From assembly GCA_047495785.1 (NCBI GenBank), contig JBLDXI010000001.1, positions 744,001 to 808,000 on the forward strand: 64,000 bases of DNA. Reading direction: 5' to 3'. The stretch's first letter is position 1. Each line of letters begins with the position of its first letter. Position numbers and translations under genes: made by a program. The notes beneath the pieces are model-generated. The model searched no databases. It was not told the DNA's origin and saw only the letters and a list, made by a program, of their open reading frames with translations. Below, in pieces: positions 50,392 through 61,907 of the stretch. Origin of the DNA: Lepidodermella squamata. Its lineage: Eukaryota > Gastrotricha.

Positions 50392-51731
50392 ATGTTGGCA
50401 AGAAGATGTTTAGCTTTGAATGCCGCTGTTCTTCTTACTCTCTTCGGTTCAACGTAAGTTTCTGGTGTGTAAATAATTTATGAATTAATCTGGGTTTCGT
50501 ATTTTTTTCAGAAACGGTGGCTTTTTAGAATGGTAAAATCCATGTTGAACTTAGTCACGTATTGATACTTTGTCTCCTCTTTAGGGTGACTAAAAGATTG
50601 AGCCAAGTGCTTCCAGCTACAAAGAGCGACCCGTTATCCAAAATTATGCCTACTGTTCACCTGTTTTCGCGCGACGCAGATGAATCCGACACCAAAAAGA
50701 AATACTGTCAGACAAAGATTGCTTTACCTTAAAATCATTTTTCATATGCGTCTTAATAGGTGGCCACTTCAAATATTATCCAGAATCGATGGCAATGGCC
50801 AGCACGACAGCCGAGTGGCGGCATGAGCAACTAGCCAGAAGCCTATTCGGCAATGGAAGCGAGGAACTTGGCCAAGGCGAGTTAATTGTGATGTCACATG
50901 GTTGGCATGGCAAATTATGCGGCGGTTTCGGCTCCGCATCATGGAGAGCACCTCTCGTCAACAATTTGCTCGACACCGTTGTAAGTGATATATGGCTTGA
51001 TTCTGGCAGTTTTACGCCTCTGTCTACTCTAGCCCAACGCCAAAATTTTGTTCATTGATTGGAAGGATGGTGCGAAGGGCTCTGTTTTTTCGCCGTACTC
51101 ACGGGCAGCATCGAACGCCCGTGTTGTAGGCGCCGCGACGGCTGATTTTGTCGTGAAACTCGCTGGTTTGGCCAAAGCCTCGTTCAACGCAACAAAGCAT
51201 ATCCACTGCATAGGATTCAGCCTCGGAGCTCATGTCTGCTCTTTCTTCTGCAAGCAAATGGCAAATCGCCACAAGCAAATTTGCGGTCATTTGACAGGAT
51301 TAGACGCGGCCGGTGCCCGATTTGAAAACACCCCGTCAACTGAACGACTAGACAAAGATGACGCACTGTTTGTCGACGTTTATCATTCTTCGGAGCTGGG
51401 TATCTCGCACCCTGTCGGGCATGTTGACTTCTACATAAACGACTACACTAAATCAGCCCAGCCCGGATGTGGGTTTACTTTAATGGGGAGTTTTTCAAGA
51501 TGCAGCCACACTTTAGCGGCTCAGTTTTACGCTCGGTCAATTTTGTACGAGAACAACCTGTGTTATCGCACGGACATATGCGCCTGTAATAATGGCGATG
51601 ATGATGATGAGGATGATGAATCCTTCAAAACGGAATGTTCAAAAGAATGTTTGTTAAAAGCCGGTTATTATATCAACTACAGGACCCCGGTGGGCCGTGT
51701 CGATTTATCGCGCGGGAAGCACTGCTGGTGA
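50392..51731 (+). CDS. Secreted pancreatic-lipase-family lipase 9
   Basis: Exons 50392-50453, 50512-50532 (21 nt), 50585-50706, 50760-50980, 51033-51731; phases agree, 374 aa. Signal peptide MLARRCLALNAAVLLTLFGS, then IMPTVHLFSRD and KKKYCGHFKYYPES. Body: LIVMSHGW, FIDWKDGAK and SRAASNARVVG. Triad in GFSLG, TGLDAAG (Ala after Asp where other copies have Pro) and CSHTLAA. HVCSFFCK and VDVYHSSE are shared only with lipase 10, so these two form a separate branch. The cysteine tail contains an acidic insertion of alternating Asp and Glu (near 51595-51620). An AATAAA lies at 51845-51850. Confidence 0.88.
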
Positions 51732-51844
51732 AACATATATTATTATCATTTTACATAAACGCACGGAAACAGTTGTACTATATACCCGGTCTAATCAAAG
51801 GCTCGCTCAGCGATTTGTTTTGTTTTAAATATGGTTGAAAAAGC

Positions 51845-51850
51845 AATAAA
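51845..51850 (+). promoter_or_regulatory. Poly(A) signal of lipase 9
   Basis: AATAAA 114 bp past the stop codon and 127 bp before the start of the ion-channel gene. Confidence 0.55.
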
Positions 51851-51976
51851 ACGATAAAGGTAAACATTGCGAGATAACGCGCAAATTGATTCCGAATAAC
51901 GCGTGAAAGCTCTCAGCAGGTGACTTTTGCGTTATGGCGAAGAAAATCTTGGAGAATACGCTCATATTATAAAGAA

Positions 51977-54220
51977 ATGAAAAATTCTCTTCTGCTCAGT
52001 ATTTTTGTCGTAGTATGCCAATTTTTCGGCCAGGCTAGTCTGTCTATCGCCCATTTGCCCGGTCCTAGGGGCCATATGTACAATGACTCAAGATGGACAG
52101 ACAAGTCTGCAGAGACGGACGAAGAACGTATTTTGATGCACGTTTTCGGTAACGGCCGATACTTTTCAGATGCGCGGCCTATCGCCCGAGCCGATGGATC
52201 TATCAATGTTTCAATCGGTATGTACCTGACTAGGATTTTGGACGTCAACGAACGGGATCAGGTGCTCACCTCAAACGTGTTAGTTCGTTCTTGAATGACA
52301 TTTTTGCGTAAATAGTAACAGCTATTATGCATTTTAATTAGTTGGATAGACCTGACCTGGGTTGATGAGTACATCAGATGGAACTCGTCCGCGCTGAATA
52401 CTACCCTGAACGAAGTGAGAATTCCAAATAATCTAATTTGGCTGCCAGGTAATTTTCAGACATCATCCTAATGACTCAGGAGTTAATTAAGCTGAACTTC
52501 AACAGACATAGTTTTGTACAACAGGTAATAGGTTACAAACCCAAAGTTATCACGTGTCTAATTTAGTATAATTATTGCAAATAGCGCTGCCGATTTCAAG
52601 AAAACAGTCATCGAAATCCGAGCGATCATTTCATCTACGGGCGATGTTTTCTACTCGTGTCCGGTCAAGCTATACAGGTAAATATTTTCATAAAAAAAAC
52701 CATGTCAATCGCGAATTTTTTCCAGCTCTTGTCACATCGACGTCGATGTTTTCCCGGTAAATTTCCATGCTTTTTAGTATCAAGTACCGCAAATATCTCT
52801 GTTTGAAGTTCGATGAACAAATTTGCCACTTCAAATTCGGAAGGTTGGTTTGCGGTAACATTTTATAGCTGAAGTAAAACGTGTTTTTTGTTGGAATTTC
52901 AAGCTGGACATATAATGGTATGAATTAGCCAATAATTAACGTATTTGCTGATATCATGCACTATCCCGCCAGCTATGCTAATGAATTTGTTCAACCACCG
53001 CGATGATGTGGATACGTCCTTTTTCGTTAAAAATGGCGAATGGGATCTTGTTCGAACCTTGGCGCAGCGAAACGTACGATTTTACTCCTGTTGCACCGAG
53101 CCGTATGTCGTAAGCATTATTTCCACTATTCCGAAGAATGTGTTGAACCTAATTTCTCTTGTCACAGGATGTTACGTTTTACGTAGGTTACGGGTGAAAA
53201 AATCATCAATCAAGTGATTTAGGGCTTTGTTTGAAATAGATATGGATTAAAAGGCGAACCCTTTACTACATGTACACTGTAAGCTCAACGAGTGCCTTGA
53301 TGGAGCTTGATGGTTCGATTTGTTTTCCTTTGTTTCAGGTCTTTTTTCCAACTTTGATCATAGCAACGTTCTCCCTCATGGCGTTTCCGTTACCAGCTGA
53401 ATCTGGCGAGAAATGTATGCTAGGGATAAGCATTATGCTTTCGGCAGCTGGTAAGACACATTGTTTCGAACTAAATTACCAGCATACATAACTATTCAAT
53501 TTTTCAGTGATGATATTTACCATTGCGGACAAATTGCCGGCAACCAGCGAGAAAATTCCCTTAATATCGCTTTATTTGAGCGTACTTTTAGCGATAAGCT
53601 GCGCGTCGTGCTGCGCCACTGTCTTCGTCATGTCCTTACATTTACGTCAACGCCGTCGACTCTTCAAGATGAACGAAAGACCTTCGCGTTCTATGCGTCG
53701 CGTCATAAAAACTTTCATCGCAACACCTCTCATAGATTTTTGCACGTCTTGCGAAAGGTTCCGTGAAATGGACGAAGATAATGCTGCTGACAATAATGGA
53801 AGGAAAGTCGACTCGAAGGAAGAGGTTACTTTTTCAACTGAAAGTCTTCGCCTCAGCAAGCAGCTTAATGGGCTAATAAAGGAGTATTTCGAAACTAAAT
53901 CAGAGGTGGAGGACCTTGAAATTATTGGAAATCCAGAGCTGATCAAGCAAAGGAATACGATTGCATCTCTCCCAAGGCTTGCGAAGCAGATCAGGGCGGA
54001 GGCAAAGGCCCAGGAAACGATCAATGAATGGCAAAAAGTTGCGGCTGCGGTCGATCGGTGCTTGTTCATCCTCTTCATTGTTACCACCCTCGGTTTTACT
54101 GTCGGTATGGGTGTAATGCCTGTGTTCGGGCCGCAAGGGCCTGATTTGAGGCACATCGTTGGAGCTGAAGTTGCCAAAAAACTTGATGCAAATCATGTCT
54201 ACCATCCAAAATCTTCTTGA
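51977..54220 (+). CDS. Cys-loop ligand-gated ion channel, nicotinic acetylcholine receptor alpha-type subunit
   Basis: Twelve exons: 51977-52278, 52342-52448, 52506-52524, 52585-52677, 52726-52756, 52809-52843, 52904-52917, 52973-53109, 53168-53182, 53240-53278, 53339-53450, 53508-54220; phases agree, 538 aa. Signal peptide MKNSLLLSIFVVVCQFFGQA. Extracellular domain with QVLTSNVWIDLTW, VRIPNNLIWLPDIVLYN, the Cys-loop C-HIDVDVFPFDEQI-C (13 residues) and the vicinal pair YSCC, the mark of alpha-type subunits that bind acetylcholine. Four membrane segments: M1 after KRRTLYYM, M2 GEKCMLGISIMLSAAVMIF, M3 next, and M4 near the C-terminus after a long charged loop. The GEK at the start of M2 suggests cation selectivity. 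The pore may be non-standard (Met/Ala-rich). Three microexons of 19, 14 and 15 nt. Confidence 0.9.
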
Positions 54221-54400
54221 GTAGGAAACTTGATTTTATTCTGCTCATGCCCACACTCAGGCATATTTGAATGAAGCTTTCGCAAAAGCCAAAAGTTTTA
54301 TGTATCTCTATTACCTTTGATAACTCAGATATGCACTGCATCTCAGGCTCCTTCCTAATCGCTGTCCTCTTTTGTTCCGTCAATTATTCGTAAATAAATA

Positions 54401-55654
54401 ATGCAACTGATTTTTCTCTATAAATGTCTTTGTTTCTCGTGAACAGGATCGGACAGGTCATCAAACAATGGTATAGCCTTACAATGTCTTTCATTTTTTC
54501 ACTTCTGAGTTTCAATTACAAGATTTAGGTTGGTCAAAGGTATTCTCTCTGCTGTGAAGAAGCCACCAGCCGATTCCATGGCGTTCATCAAGCCGACCTT
54601 ATACTTGTTTACATCGAAATCAACCCACGAAAAATATTGTAATATTTGCTAGCAGCTCGTGGGGCCTAATGATTGAGTCTTTTCGCATAGGCACTTACTT
54701 CGATCATGTTCCAACGGCCCTCCAGTATCCCGGAACGCCACAAAGCAACCTCGAGTTCAGTAGACAGCTCTACGACAAGCCTGGCCGGTATTATATTGTA
54801 GCTCATGGCTGGTTGGGCATGTTTTGCGGGTCTGAAGCGAATATTTGGCGAGCTCCACTCATCAATAACTTGATGAAAGCTATTCAAGTAGGTCTAGTAG
54901 CTGATTTAATTCATTAAGTTGGCTTTCTTTTTTTCTAAAGCCAAATGACAAGGTGATATTTGTTGACTGGAGTAAGGGTGCAAGCAACAGGCTGTTATCG
55001 CCATATTTGAAAGCGGCAGCTAATACGAAATCAATTGGCATAGGTGTCGCTGACTACCTGGCATCTCTAGCCAAGAATTACCGAAACATCAAAATAAGTG
55101 GACAATTTATACACTGCATCGGATTCAGTCTCGGAGCTCACGTTTGCTCGTTCCTCTGCAAGCGAATGAAAGAGATCGGCGCTAAGCAACCTTGCTACCG
55201 TATTTCTGGTCTCGACCCAGCCGGACCGGGTTTCGAACGAGAACTATCACATGGCCGGCTAGATAAAACAGACGCTAACTTTGTTGACGTTTATCACTCA
55301 TCAGAGGTCGGCTTAACGTCTCAAATAGGCCACACAGATTTCTTCTTGAATGATGCTAGAATAGCACAACCTGGCTGCTCCAAGGGTGGTGAAACGGATT
55401 CTCTCAACGCGTGCAGTCACACAGTGGCAGTTCAGTTTTTCGTCAAGTCCATTGCTCAAGGACAGGTGACAAGGCGATCTTCAATCGTCAGCAAAAATAC
55501 GGCTTGCTTCATCGACAAATGCAAATGTAGGACGTACGGTGAAGACTCAGCCTGCCCTCAGAGATGCTTAGTAAAAGTTGGATTTTACGCGAATTCAAAC
55601 CACAGAGAGGGACGAGTTCAGATCAGACGATCAGAGGATTGCTTACATGAATGA
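54401..55654 (+). CDS. Secreted pancreatic-lipase-family lipase 10
   Basis: Exons 54401-54438, 54529-54638, 54691-54887, 54941-55654; phases agree, 352 aa. Signal peptide MQLIFLYKCLCFS is short; then IKPTLYLFTSK and EKYCTYFDHVP, aligned with lipase 9. A later ATG (54670) belongs to the intron, not the protein. Body: YIVAHGW, FVDWSKGAS and KAAANTKSIG. Triad in GFSLG, SGLDPAGP and CSHTVAV. HVCSFLCK and VDVYHSSE pair it with lipase 9, though it lacks the 21-nt exon. Tail CKCRT...C...C. The ATG lies 181 bp past the ion-channel stop, with an AATAAA only 3 bp in front of it, so promoter and terminator overlap, or the genes are co-transcribed. First exon is the least certain. Confidence 0.84.
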
Positions 55655-55724
55655 ATAACAGATTTACTGAAGATAAATATTCAGAATCAATTACAAAAGA
55701 AATTTAAAGCTGAATTAATTCATG

Positions 55725-55730
55725 AATAAA
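55725..55730 (+). promoter_or_regulatory. Poly(A) signal of lipase 10
   Basis: AATAAA 71 bp past the stop codon and only 50 bp from the stop codon of the convergent glutamine synthetase gene. Confidence 0.55.
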
Positions 55731-55780
55731 TGTTGCGGAAAAGTGGCAAGTTAGAGCTTTTTAGAGGACATTTGCGGCAG

Positions 55781-56933
55781 TCATTCAATGTTTGTTTCGT
55801 TGAGGCATGTTGTGCGCACGATCATCTCAGTGACAATGTAAGGGTCGCAGTTACTGGCCGGGCGACGGTCCTCCAGGTAGCCATAGCCATCGGCGGCGGT
55901 TTGGCGAGGAACGCGGATGGAGCAGCCGCGATTGGCGACGCCCCACGAGAATTTTCCGATGTGGGCGGTTTCGTGGTGGCCGGTCAGACGGCGCTCATTA
56001 CCCTTGCCGTAGTTCTTGATGTGAAGATTGTGGCGCGGTTCCAGTTTGGCAATAGCTTCTTCAATTGCTCTAAAGAAGTTGAACATCATTTAACATGTAC
56101 AAATACATGACAGAGACTTACTGCATTCCTTTCCCGGGCGTTCGCATAGCTTCCGTTGAGTAGTTCGTATGAGCTCCAGCTCCATTCCAGTCACCAGGAA
56201 TCGGCTTCGGGTCATACGTTATTACAACACCGTAATCTTCCGCAACTCGGTTCAGAAGGTAGCGTGCGACCCACAGCTGGTCGCCCATTTCAATACCCTC
56301 GCACGGGCCGACCTGGAACTCCCATTGAGCGGGCATGACCTCGGAGTTGGTGCCAGCGATCTTGATGCCAGCGTAGAGGCAGGCCTTGAAATGCGATTCC
56401 ATGATATCACGACCGAACGCCTTGCCAGCCCCTACCGAGCAATAGTAAGGGCCTTGAGGACCCGGATATCCATTCTTCGGCCAACCGAGCGGGTGCAAAT
56501 CAACGTCAAGCATCGTGTATTCCTGCTCGATACCAAACCATGGTATATCGCCTTTCGCTTTATCCATAGCTTCTTTACAGGTCTTGCGGTGATTCGTTTC
56601 AACAGGCTTATCCTGATAGTCATAGACATCGCACAGGACGATAATGTTGTCGCCTCGCAAGAATGGATCCGGATACATAGCTACAGGGTAGATGTAAACG
56701 TCAGAGTTCTGACCGCTCGCCTGTCCAGTTGACGAGCCATCAAAATTCCAGATTGGCAGTTCTTTCACATCGGTGGGCTTTTTATCCAACGCACGGGATT
56801 TGCCGCGGACGTTCTCGCCAGTGCCGTCGATCCAAATGTAGGTAGCGATTACGCGACCCCGCTGATCCAAATGCAAGTAGTTGTTAGTTATAGCTTTGTT
56901 CAAAATTTGAGACGGACCCCACATTCCTGACAT
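55781..56933 (-). CDS. Glutamine synthetase, copy 1
   Basis: Exons 56933-56122 and 56069-55781; phases agree, 366 aa, the normal length for the eukaryotic (type II) enzyme. Beta-grasp start, then [11 protein letters not shown], the metal and glutamate site region [10 protein letters not shown] with [15 protein letters not shown], the substrate block [31 protein letters not shown] and RLTGHHET. All usual active-site residues appear intact. Reaction: glutamate, ammonia and ATP give glutamine in the cytosol. Tandem sister of copy 2: same intron position, same exon lengths (812 and 289 nt). Third codon positions have diverged in many places, but a 110-bp tract is identical. No obvious TATA box. 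Confidence 0.97.
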
Positions 56934-58278
56934 TTTTAGGCTTAAATGCTATTTTCAAACAAGTTCAGTGTCTAGTGTTGCAAAATTAGATGGTTGATCT
57001 TTATTAAAAATGTCAAGGCTCGACAAAAAAAACTATAAGGAAGCATGAGACAGCATAGCTGCTCCTATGATTTGCACTTAGGAAAGAGGATGTCTGCGGT
57101 CTGTGGCCACATGACGTCCCGGGAAGTTCAATATAGCGATATGACCGCAAGGCAATCTTCTAATTAAATAGATACACATCAGTCAAGAGTCGAAGTTGTA
57201 TCTTGTCATGTGAGGAGTCGGCAGTGGAAAGCGTGTGTGTTGATGGGAATTGCTCGCCAATTTTAATGCCGTAATACACACAGACACACACATAGATCAG
57301 CATGTAAAACATGTCGCGTATACACACCACCGCAAGACGTATTATAAAGCGTTACTCTCCATCTCTGTGATGCTATTATTATTATTATCATGGTCATGTC
57401 GCCTGGTGTCATGTTAAGGTAAAAAAAAGGAATTAACCCCGTATTCCTGTTCTAGGGGTGCCAATCGGCAACGGAAGCTAAAAAAATTGAGAATAGAAAC
57501 GGTTTTAAATCTGAAGTTGCTTTCAAATCACTAAATTATAATGGATCACCTGATTGCAGATTGTGAAGCGCTACGCTTTCAAGTAATATATCGCTTCCGA
57601 GTATGTATCGATTTTTGCGAATAATTTCGCCGGTTTTTGAATGCCGTAGAGACCCTTTTTGGATGCGCGCAATATGACGCGTTTTGCCGCTGTCATCATG
57701 CCGAAATTGCGCCTTTCTACCTCTTTCACGGTCACATGCATCCAGGCACGTGCGCTGTACAAAAAAATACCTGCCATTTAATCAGAAATGCCGATAAACC
57801 CTGCCTACTGACGTCAGGGGTCGAACCAGGGCACGAGTCCATTACCCAGTTTTTAGCGTAGTAATTATGCATTCAGATGCCAACTGTCATATGAAAAAGG
57901 TGTGGACCGTGACAGCGACATTAATTTGATGCTTGAAAGGATTGAAAGCTTTATTGACCACTTAACATATTACAGTGCTAAGCTTGGTTAAGCAGAGGTG
58001 AGCAGGTGAGTTGTATCACGCTAATTCTGCATGGCCGCTTTTCCATGGAAACACTGAAGAAAAAAATGTAATGCACTGGTGAGATTGCCTTGGCAATGAA
58101 GGTTGCAGTCAAAAAGAGAAAATAAATATATTATTCTGAATAATATTCATTTTATTGAATTTTTTTATATACACTCAAGCTTGATCGGAGTCAATAAAAA
58201 ATAAGCATCAGAGCGGTAGCCTGAAATCAGTCAAATTACTTATACAGCGTAGGGTGAAGATACAGGTGTGTTAGCTGC
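56934..58278. other. Spacer between the two glutamine synthetase genes
   Basis: 1.34 kb, no supported gene. Contains CA-rich tracts near 57272-57292, ATT repeats near 57372-57388 and, at about 57810-57835, a short TTCGA-containing motif that resembles a tRNA B-box but has no foldable tRNA around it. Confidence 0.45.
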
Positions 58279-59436
58279 TTAATCGGTGTTGGTTTCGTTA
58301 AGACAGGTCGTGCGAACGATCATCTCAGTGACAATGTAAGGGTCGCAGTTGCTGGCCGGGCGACGGTCCTCAAGATAGCCGTAGCCATCAGCGGCGGTTT
58401 GGCGAGGAACGCGGATGGAGCAGCCGCGGTTGGCAACGCCCCATGTGAATTTTCCGATGTGGGCGGTTTCGTGGTGGCCGGTCAGACGACGCTCGTTACC
58501 CTTGCCGTAGTTCTTAATGTGGATGGCGTGGCGCGGTTCCAACTTGGCGATAGCTTCTTCGATAGCCCTGAAAAATAATCATAGATTAAAATCTATTTAG
58601 ATAGGTTAGGGAGTGAAAACATACTTCATGCCGACACCAGGGGTACGCATGGCCTCAGTTGAGTAGTTGCTATGGCAACCAGCACCGTTCCAATCACCAG
58701 GGATGGGCTTAGGATCGTAGGTGATGACGACTCCGTAGTCCTCAGCAACGCGGTTCAGAAGGTAACGAGCAACCCACAGCTGGTCACCCATTTCAATACC
58801 CTCGCACGGGCCGACCTGGAACTCCCATTGAGCGGGCATGACCTCGGAGTTGGTGCCAGCGATCTTGATGCCAGCGTAGAGGCAGGCCTTGAAATGGGCC
58901 TCCATGATGTCACGGCCGAACGCCTTGGCAGCGCCAACCGCGCAGTAGTAGGGTCCCTGCGGGCCGGGGTAGCCGTTCTTCGGCCAGCCGAGGGGATGGA
59001 GATCGACGTCGAGCATGGTGTACTCCTGCTCAAGGCCGAACCACGGCTTCTCAGCCTTCGCCTTGTCCATGGCCTCTTTGCAGCTCTTGCGATAGTTGGT
59101 TGCGACAGGCTTGTCCTGATAGTCGTAGACGTCGCAAAGGACGATGATGTTGTCACCGCGGAGGAATGGATCCGGGTAAATGGCGACGGGATAGAGGTAG
59201 ACATCAGAGTTTTGGCCCGTAGCTTGACCAGTTGACGAGCCATCGAAGTTCCAGATTGGCAGTTCTTTCACATCGGTAGGCTTCTTATCCAACGCACGGG
59301 ATTTGCCGCGAACGTTCTCGCCACTGCCGTCGATCCAAATGTAGGTAGCGATAACACGGCCCCGCTGATCAAGGTCGAGGTAGGTATTGGTAATATTTTT
59401 GTTCAGAATTTGGTACGGTCCGAGCATAGCAGCCAT
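58279..59436 (-). CDS. Glutamine synthetase, copy 2
   Basis: Exons 59436-58625 and 58567-58279; phases agree, 366 aa. Motifs as in copy 1: [67 protein letters not shown] and RLTGHHET. It differs at scattered residues (for example GCHSN for GAHTN). It uses more GC-ending codons than copy 1, which may mean higher expression. A clear TATA box (59530-59537) lies about 95 bp upstream, unlike copy 1. Both copies likely perform the same reaction, perhaps in different tissues or conditions. Confidence 0.97.
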
Positions 59437-59529
59437 GGTTGCTAGAGTTTATAGTGAGATTCTCAAAAATGAGTTGATGAAGAAAAACGTTGAATTAAAA
59501 CCACGGTTTAACACGCGAAATCGGCCAGC

Positions 59530-59537
59530 TTATATAA
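59530..59537 (-). promoter_or_regulatory. TATA box of glutamine synthetase copy 2
   Basis: Minus strand TTATATAA, about 95 bp before the ATG, beside a GC-rich block (59543-59565). Confidence 0.6.
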
Positions 59538-59565
59538 CCTCGCGGGCCCGGGGTCGGGGAACTAG

Positions 59566-61389
59566 ATGGCGACGTAGTGAAGTGGCGTCTTAATGACAAC
59601 AGGATTATGACGTATAGCAGCGGTCGTTCCGAGGGCAGCAAAAAATTCGCGCTTCTCAACACGTAGTAGTTATTCGTTCGCTTGAGAACAAAAGAAAAGT
59701 TTGCCGGCACATACGTGGTGAACAAACCGAAGCTACGTCGTCGAAATTACATAAAAAAGCGCTCTGTGTAGGTGACGTTTCACCGTTTGACACGCCGGCT
59801 CAGAAATTGTAGATTAAAGCAATATAATAATTTGAAATCAAATTCCTCCTCGTTGCATTGGTGGCTACCGCGTTGCCTGTCGTGTGTAAGCATAGCGGCT
59901 GGTGTGTAGCTTTAGGAAGTTTCCTGAACTAATATTTTTTGCCGACTACAAAAAATCTTAATAGGTTTTTGAAGAGAAAAAAACTCGTCCATGACGTCGA
60001 AATTGCGTGTCAATTTGACGTCACTTCCAACTTGACGTGAAAAAAATGACCTCGTGCGAAGCCCAAAGCGAATTTTCCAGCAGCCTTATACTGCCAGAAA
60101 ATACAGCGGCTACATTTTAATGCTGCCTTTTAGACACACCAGCAAAACGAAACGATTCGATGCTGTATACATATCCCTTTTTTGATTTGTTCCGATTCCC
60201 TTCGTTTCTTTTATCTGTTCCCTTTTTATCGATGAAAACCAATCAGTTTTCAAGCCATTTTTAAATTGTTGAGGATTTTTGTAAAATACACCTTTGTGTG
60301 GGGTAATTTGGCCGGGAAAGTCACCTAGACGCCAGTTTCTAATCAAGAAATTTATTTTCTCCACATTTTTGCGAAAGGGATATTCCTTGGCACCTACGCT
60401 ACAACCTCATCTTCGGAATCCGAAAACTGGTCTTGCTTTTACATGATCGGCATTTCCAGCCATCGATTTTTTTCATTAACTCGGATAGTGGGACCTTGGG
60501 ACACCGAAATATCACCCACAGATTCCTCTCGATGACATCTCTTTCACGACAAGAGTTTTAGTCTTATTTTTATGGCGTAATTCGGCCGATTTTCGGGAGC
60601 AAAATGCTCGTTAAAATATTTGAGCACGATGCCCTGTCGGAAATCCGTAGGCCGAGTTAAATTGTTTCAAAAGCTTTGGCTCAATTGGTCGCAAGCGGGC
60701 TCAAGTCATAGCCCGATTGGGGCAGAATTGGCAATAATCGTCTCATCATTGCAAGAAATACGCTTGCACCTTTCCTACAATTCGCCCTGATCGCTTTCAC
60801 CTGGACAGAATATATTGATTTTATCGGTTTTCGACTGGGGTTTGGGGTTTTTTCTTGGTTAAGATTTAATGTCTTTTGTTATTTATTTTGTGTTATGAAC
60901 GTTGAGCAGCTACTGGCTAGCTAAAAACCGTTCTTCCGGCCCCACGCCACGGTTCTAGGCTCATGTGTTGTTCGCTTTCGATCTTTCAATAGTATCCGTA
61001 ATTTGTCGCAGATTGCCACGGTTTGTTCTATGCCGCTGGATTTTCCTCAAATTTTCGGCTTTAGTTCTCAGTTGATTTTTTTTGTTTCATTCTGATGATG
61101 GTTGATGGTTTCCAGAAGGGTAAGATACCAGATGAAAAATGCTGAAAAATCTTACGCTCGCAGCGCTTTTGAAGTTGCGAGAATATCCTCGGGAAGAAGT
61201 AACTTCGAATCATCGGAACAACAATAACTTTCATCGGACCATTTTAAATTAACTATCGGAATAATTAATTATACACGAAACTTTTCATCGGAAAAGCACT
61301 ACTTATTCTGTTATCATACAATATTCCGATGAATATCATATTAAGCCACGACGATTGCCACCTCGAATTGAAGGTTGAACTTCGTTGAC
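59566..61389. other. Intergenic, no gene seen
   Basis: 1.8 kb upstream of the copy 2 promoter and left of the foldback element. Mixed AT-rich sequence with only short open frames and no family resemblance. Confidence 0.45.
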
Positions 61390-61392
61390 CTG

Positions 61393-61861
61393 GGGTGTGT
61401 TTTTTTAGTTCGGTCTGAAAGAAGTTCAGTTGGTCCGATTATTTTTCGAGCGGTCTGAAAGCGTCATGTGCGGCACGTGCCGTGAAAAGGGTGAAGACCA
61501 AGAAGACCGAGTTGCCAACATATCAAGTGAAAGGCGGCGACTAGTTCGATTGGAATCTGAGTAAAATTCAATTGAAAAAACCTAAAAATACCCCACATTA
61601 GGCCAAAAAAAGTTCTAGAGGTGAATGGTGTTGATATAATATGACCACATCCGTGGTCTTTTTAATGAATTTGTAGTAATTTGTGGTTATTTGTGGGCTA
61701 CTTATATTTGAACTAGTCACCCCCTTTCACTTGAGTTGGCAACTCGGTCTTCTTGGTTTTCACCCTTTTCACGGCACGTGCCGCACATGACGCATTCAGA
61801 CCGCTCGAAAAATAATCGGACCAACTGAACTTCTTTCAGACCGAACTAAAAAAACACACCC
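61393..61861. mobile_element. Foldback/MITE-like DNA element with about 150-bp terminal inverted repeats
   Basis: Left arm 61393-61547 and right arm 61710-61861 are reverse complements with only a few mismatches and a small indel; ends read GGGTGTGTTTTTTTAG and its complement. CTG flanks both ends (61390-61392 and 61862-61864), a possible 3-bp target duplication. The motif cggtctgaa occurs twice per arm, as transposase-binding subterminal repeats often do, and each arm holds the 12-bp palindrome CGGCACGTGCCG. The 162-bp centre is AT-rich and codes for nothing, so it would need a transposase from elsewhere. Superfamily not assigned. Confidence 0.88.
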
Positions 61862-61907
61862 CTGGGTTCCAGCCTGGGTCACCGAACGCCTGCGACCCCG
61901 TCTAGCC

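Noticed and set aside
52449-52459. An 11-nt mini-intron GTAATTTTCAG, seemingly giving PDIIL after removal
   Set aside because: The downstream frame then cannot join the next exon. A normal 57-nt intron to 52505 followed by a 19-nt exon gives the conserved PDIVLYN in phase, so no mini-intron or frameshift is needed.
57805-57840. tRNA-like B-box (gggtcgaaccagg and its complement)
   Set aside because: No complementary T-stem, acceptor stem or A-box can be folded around it on either strand.
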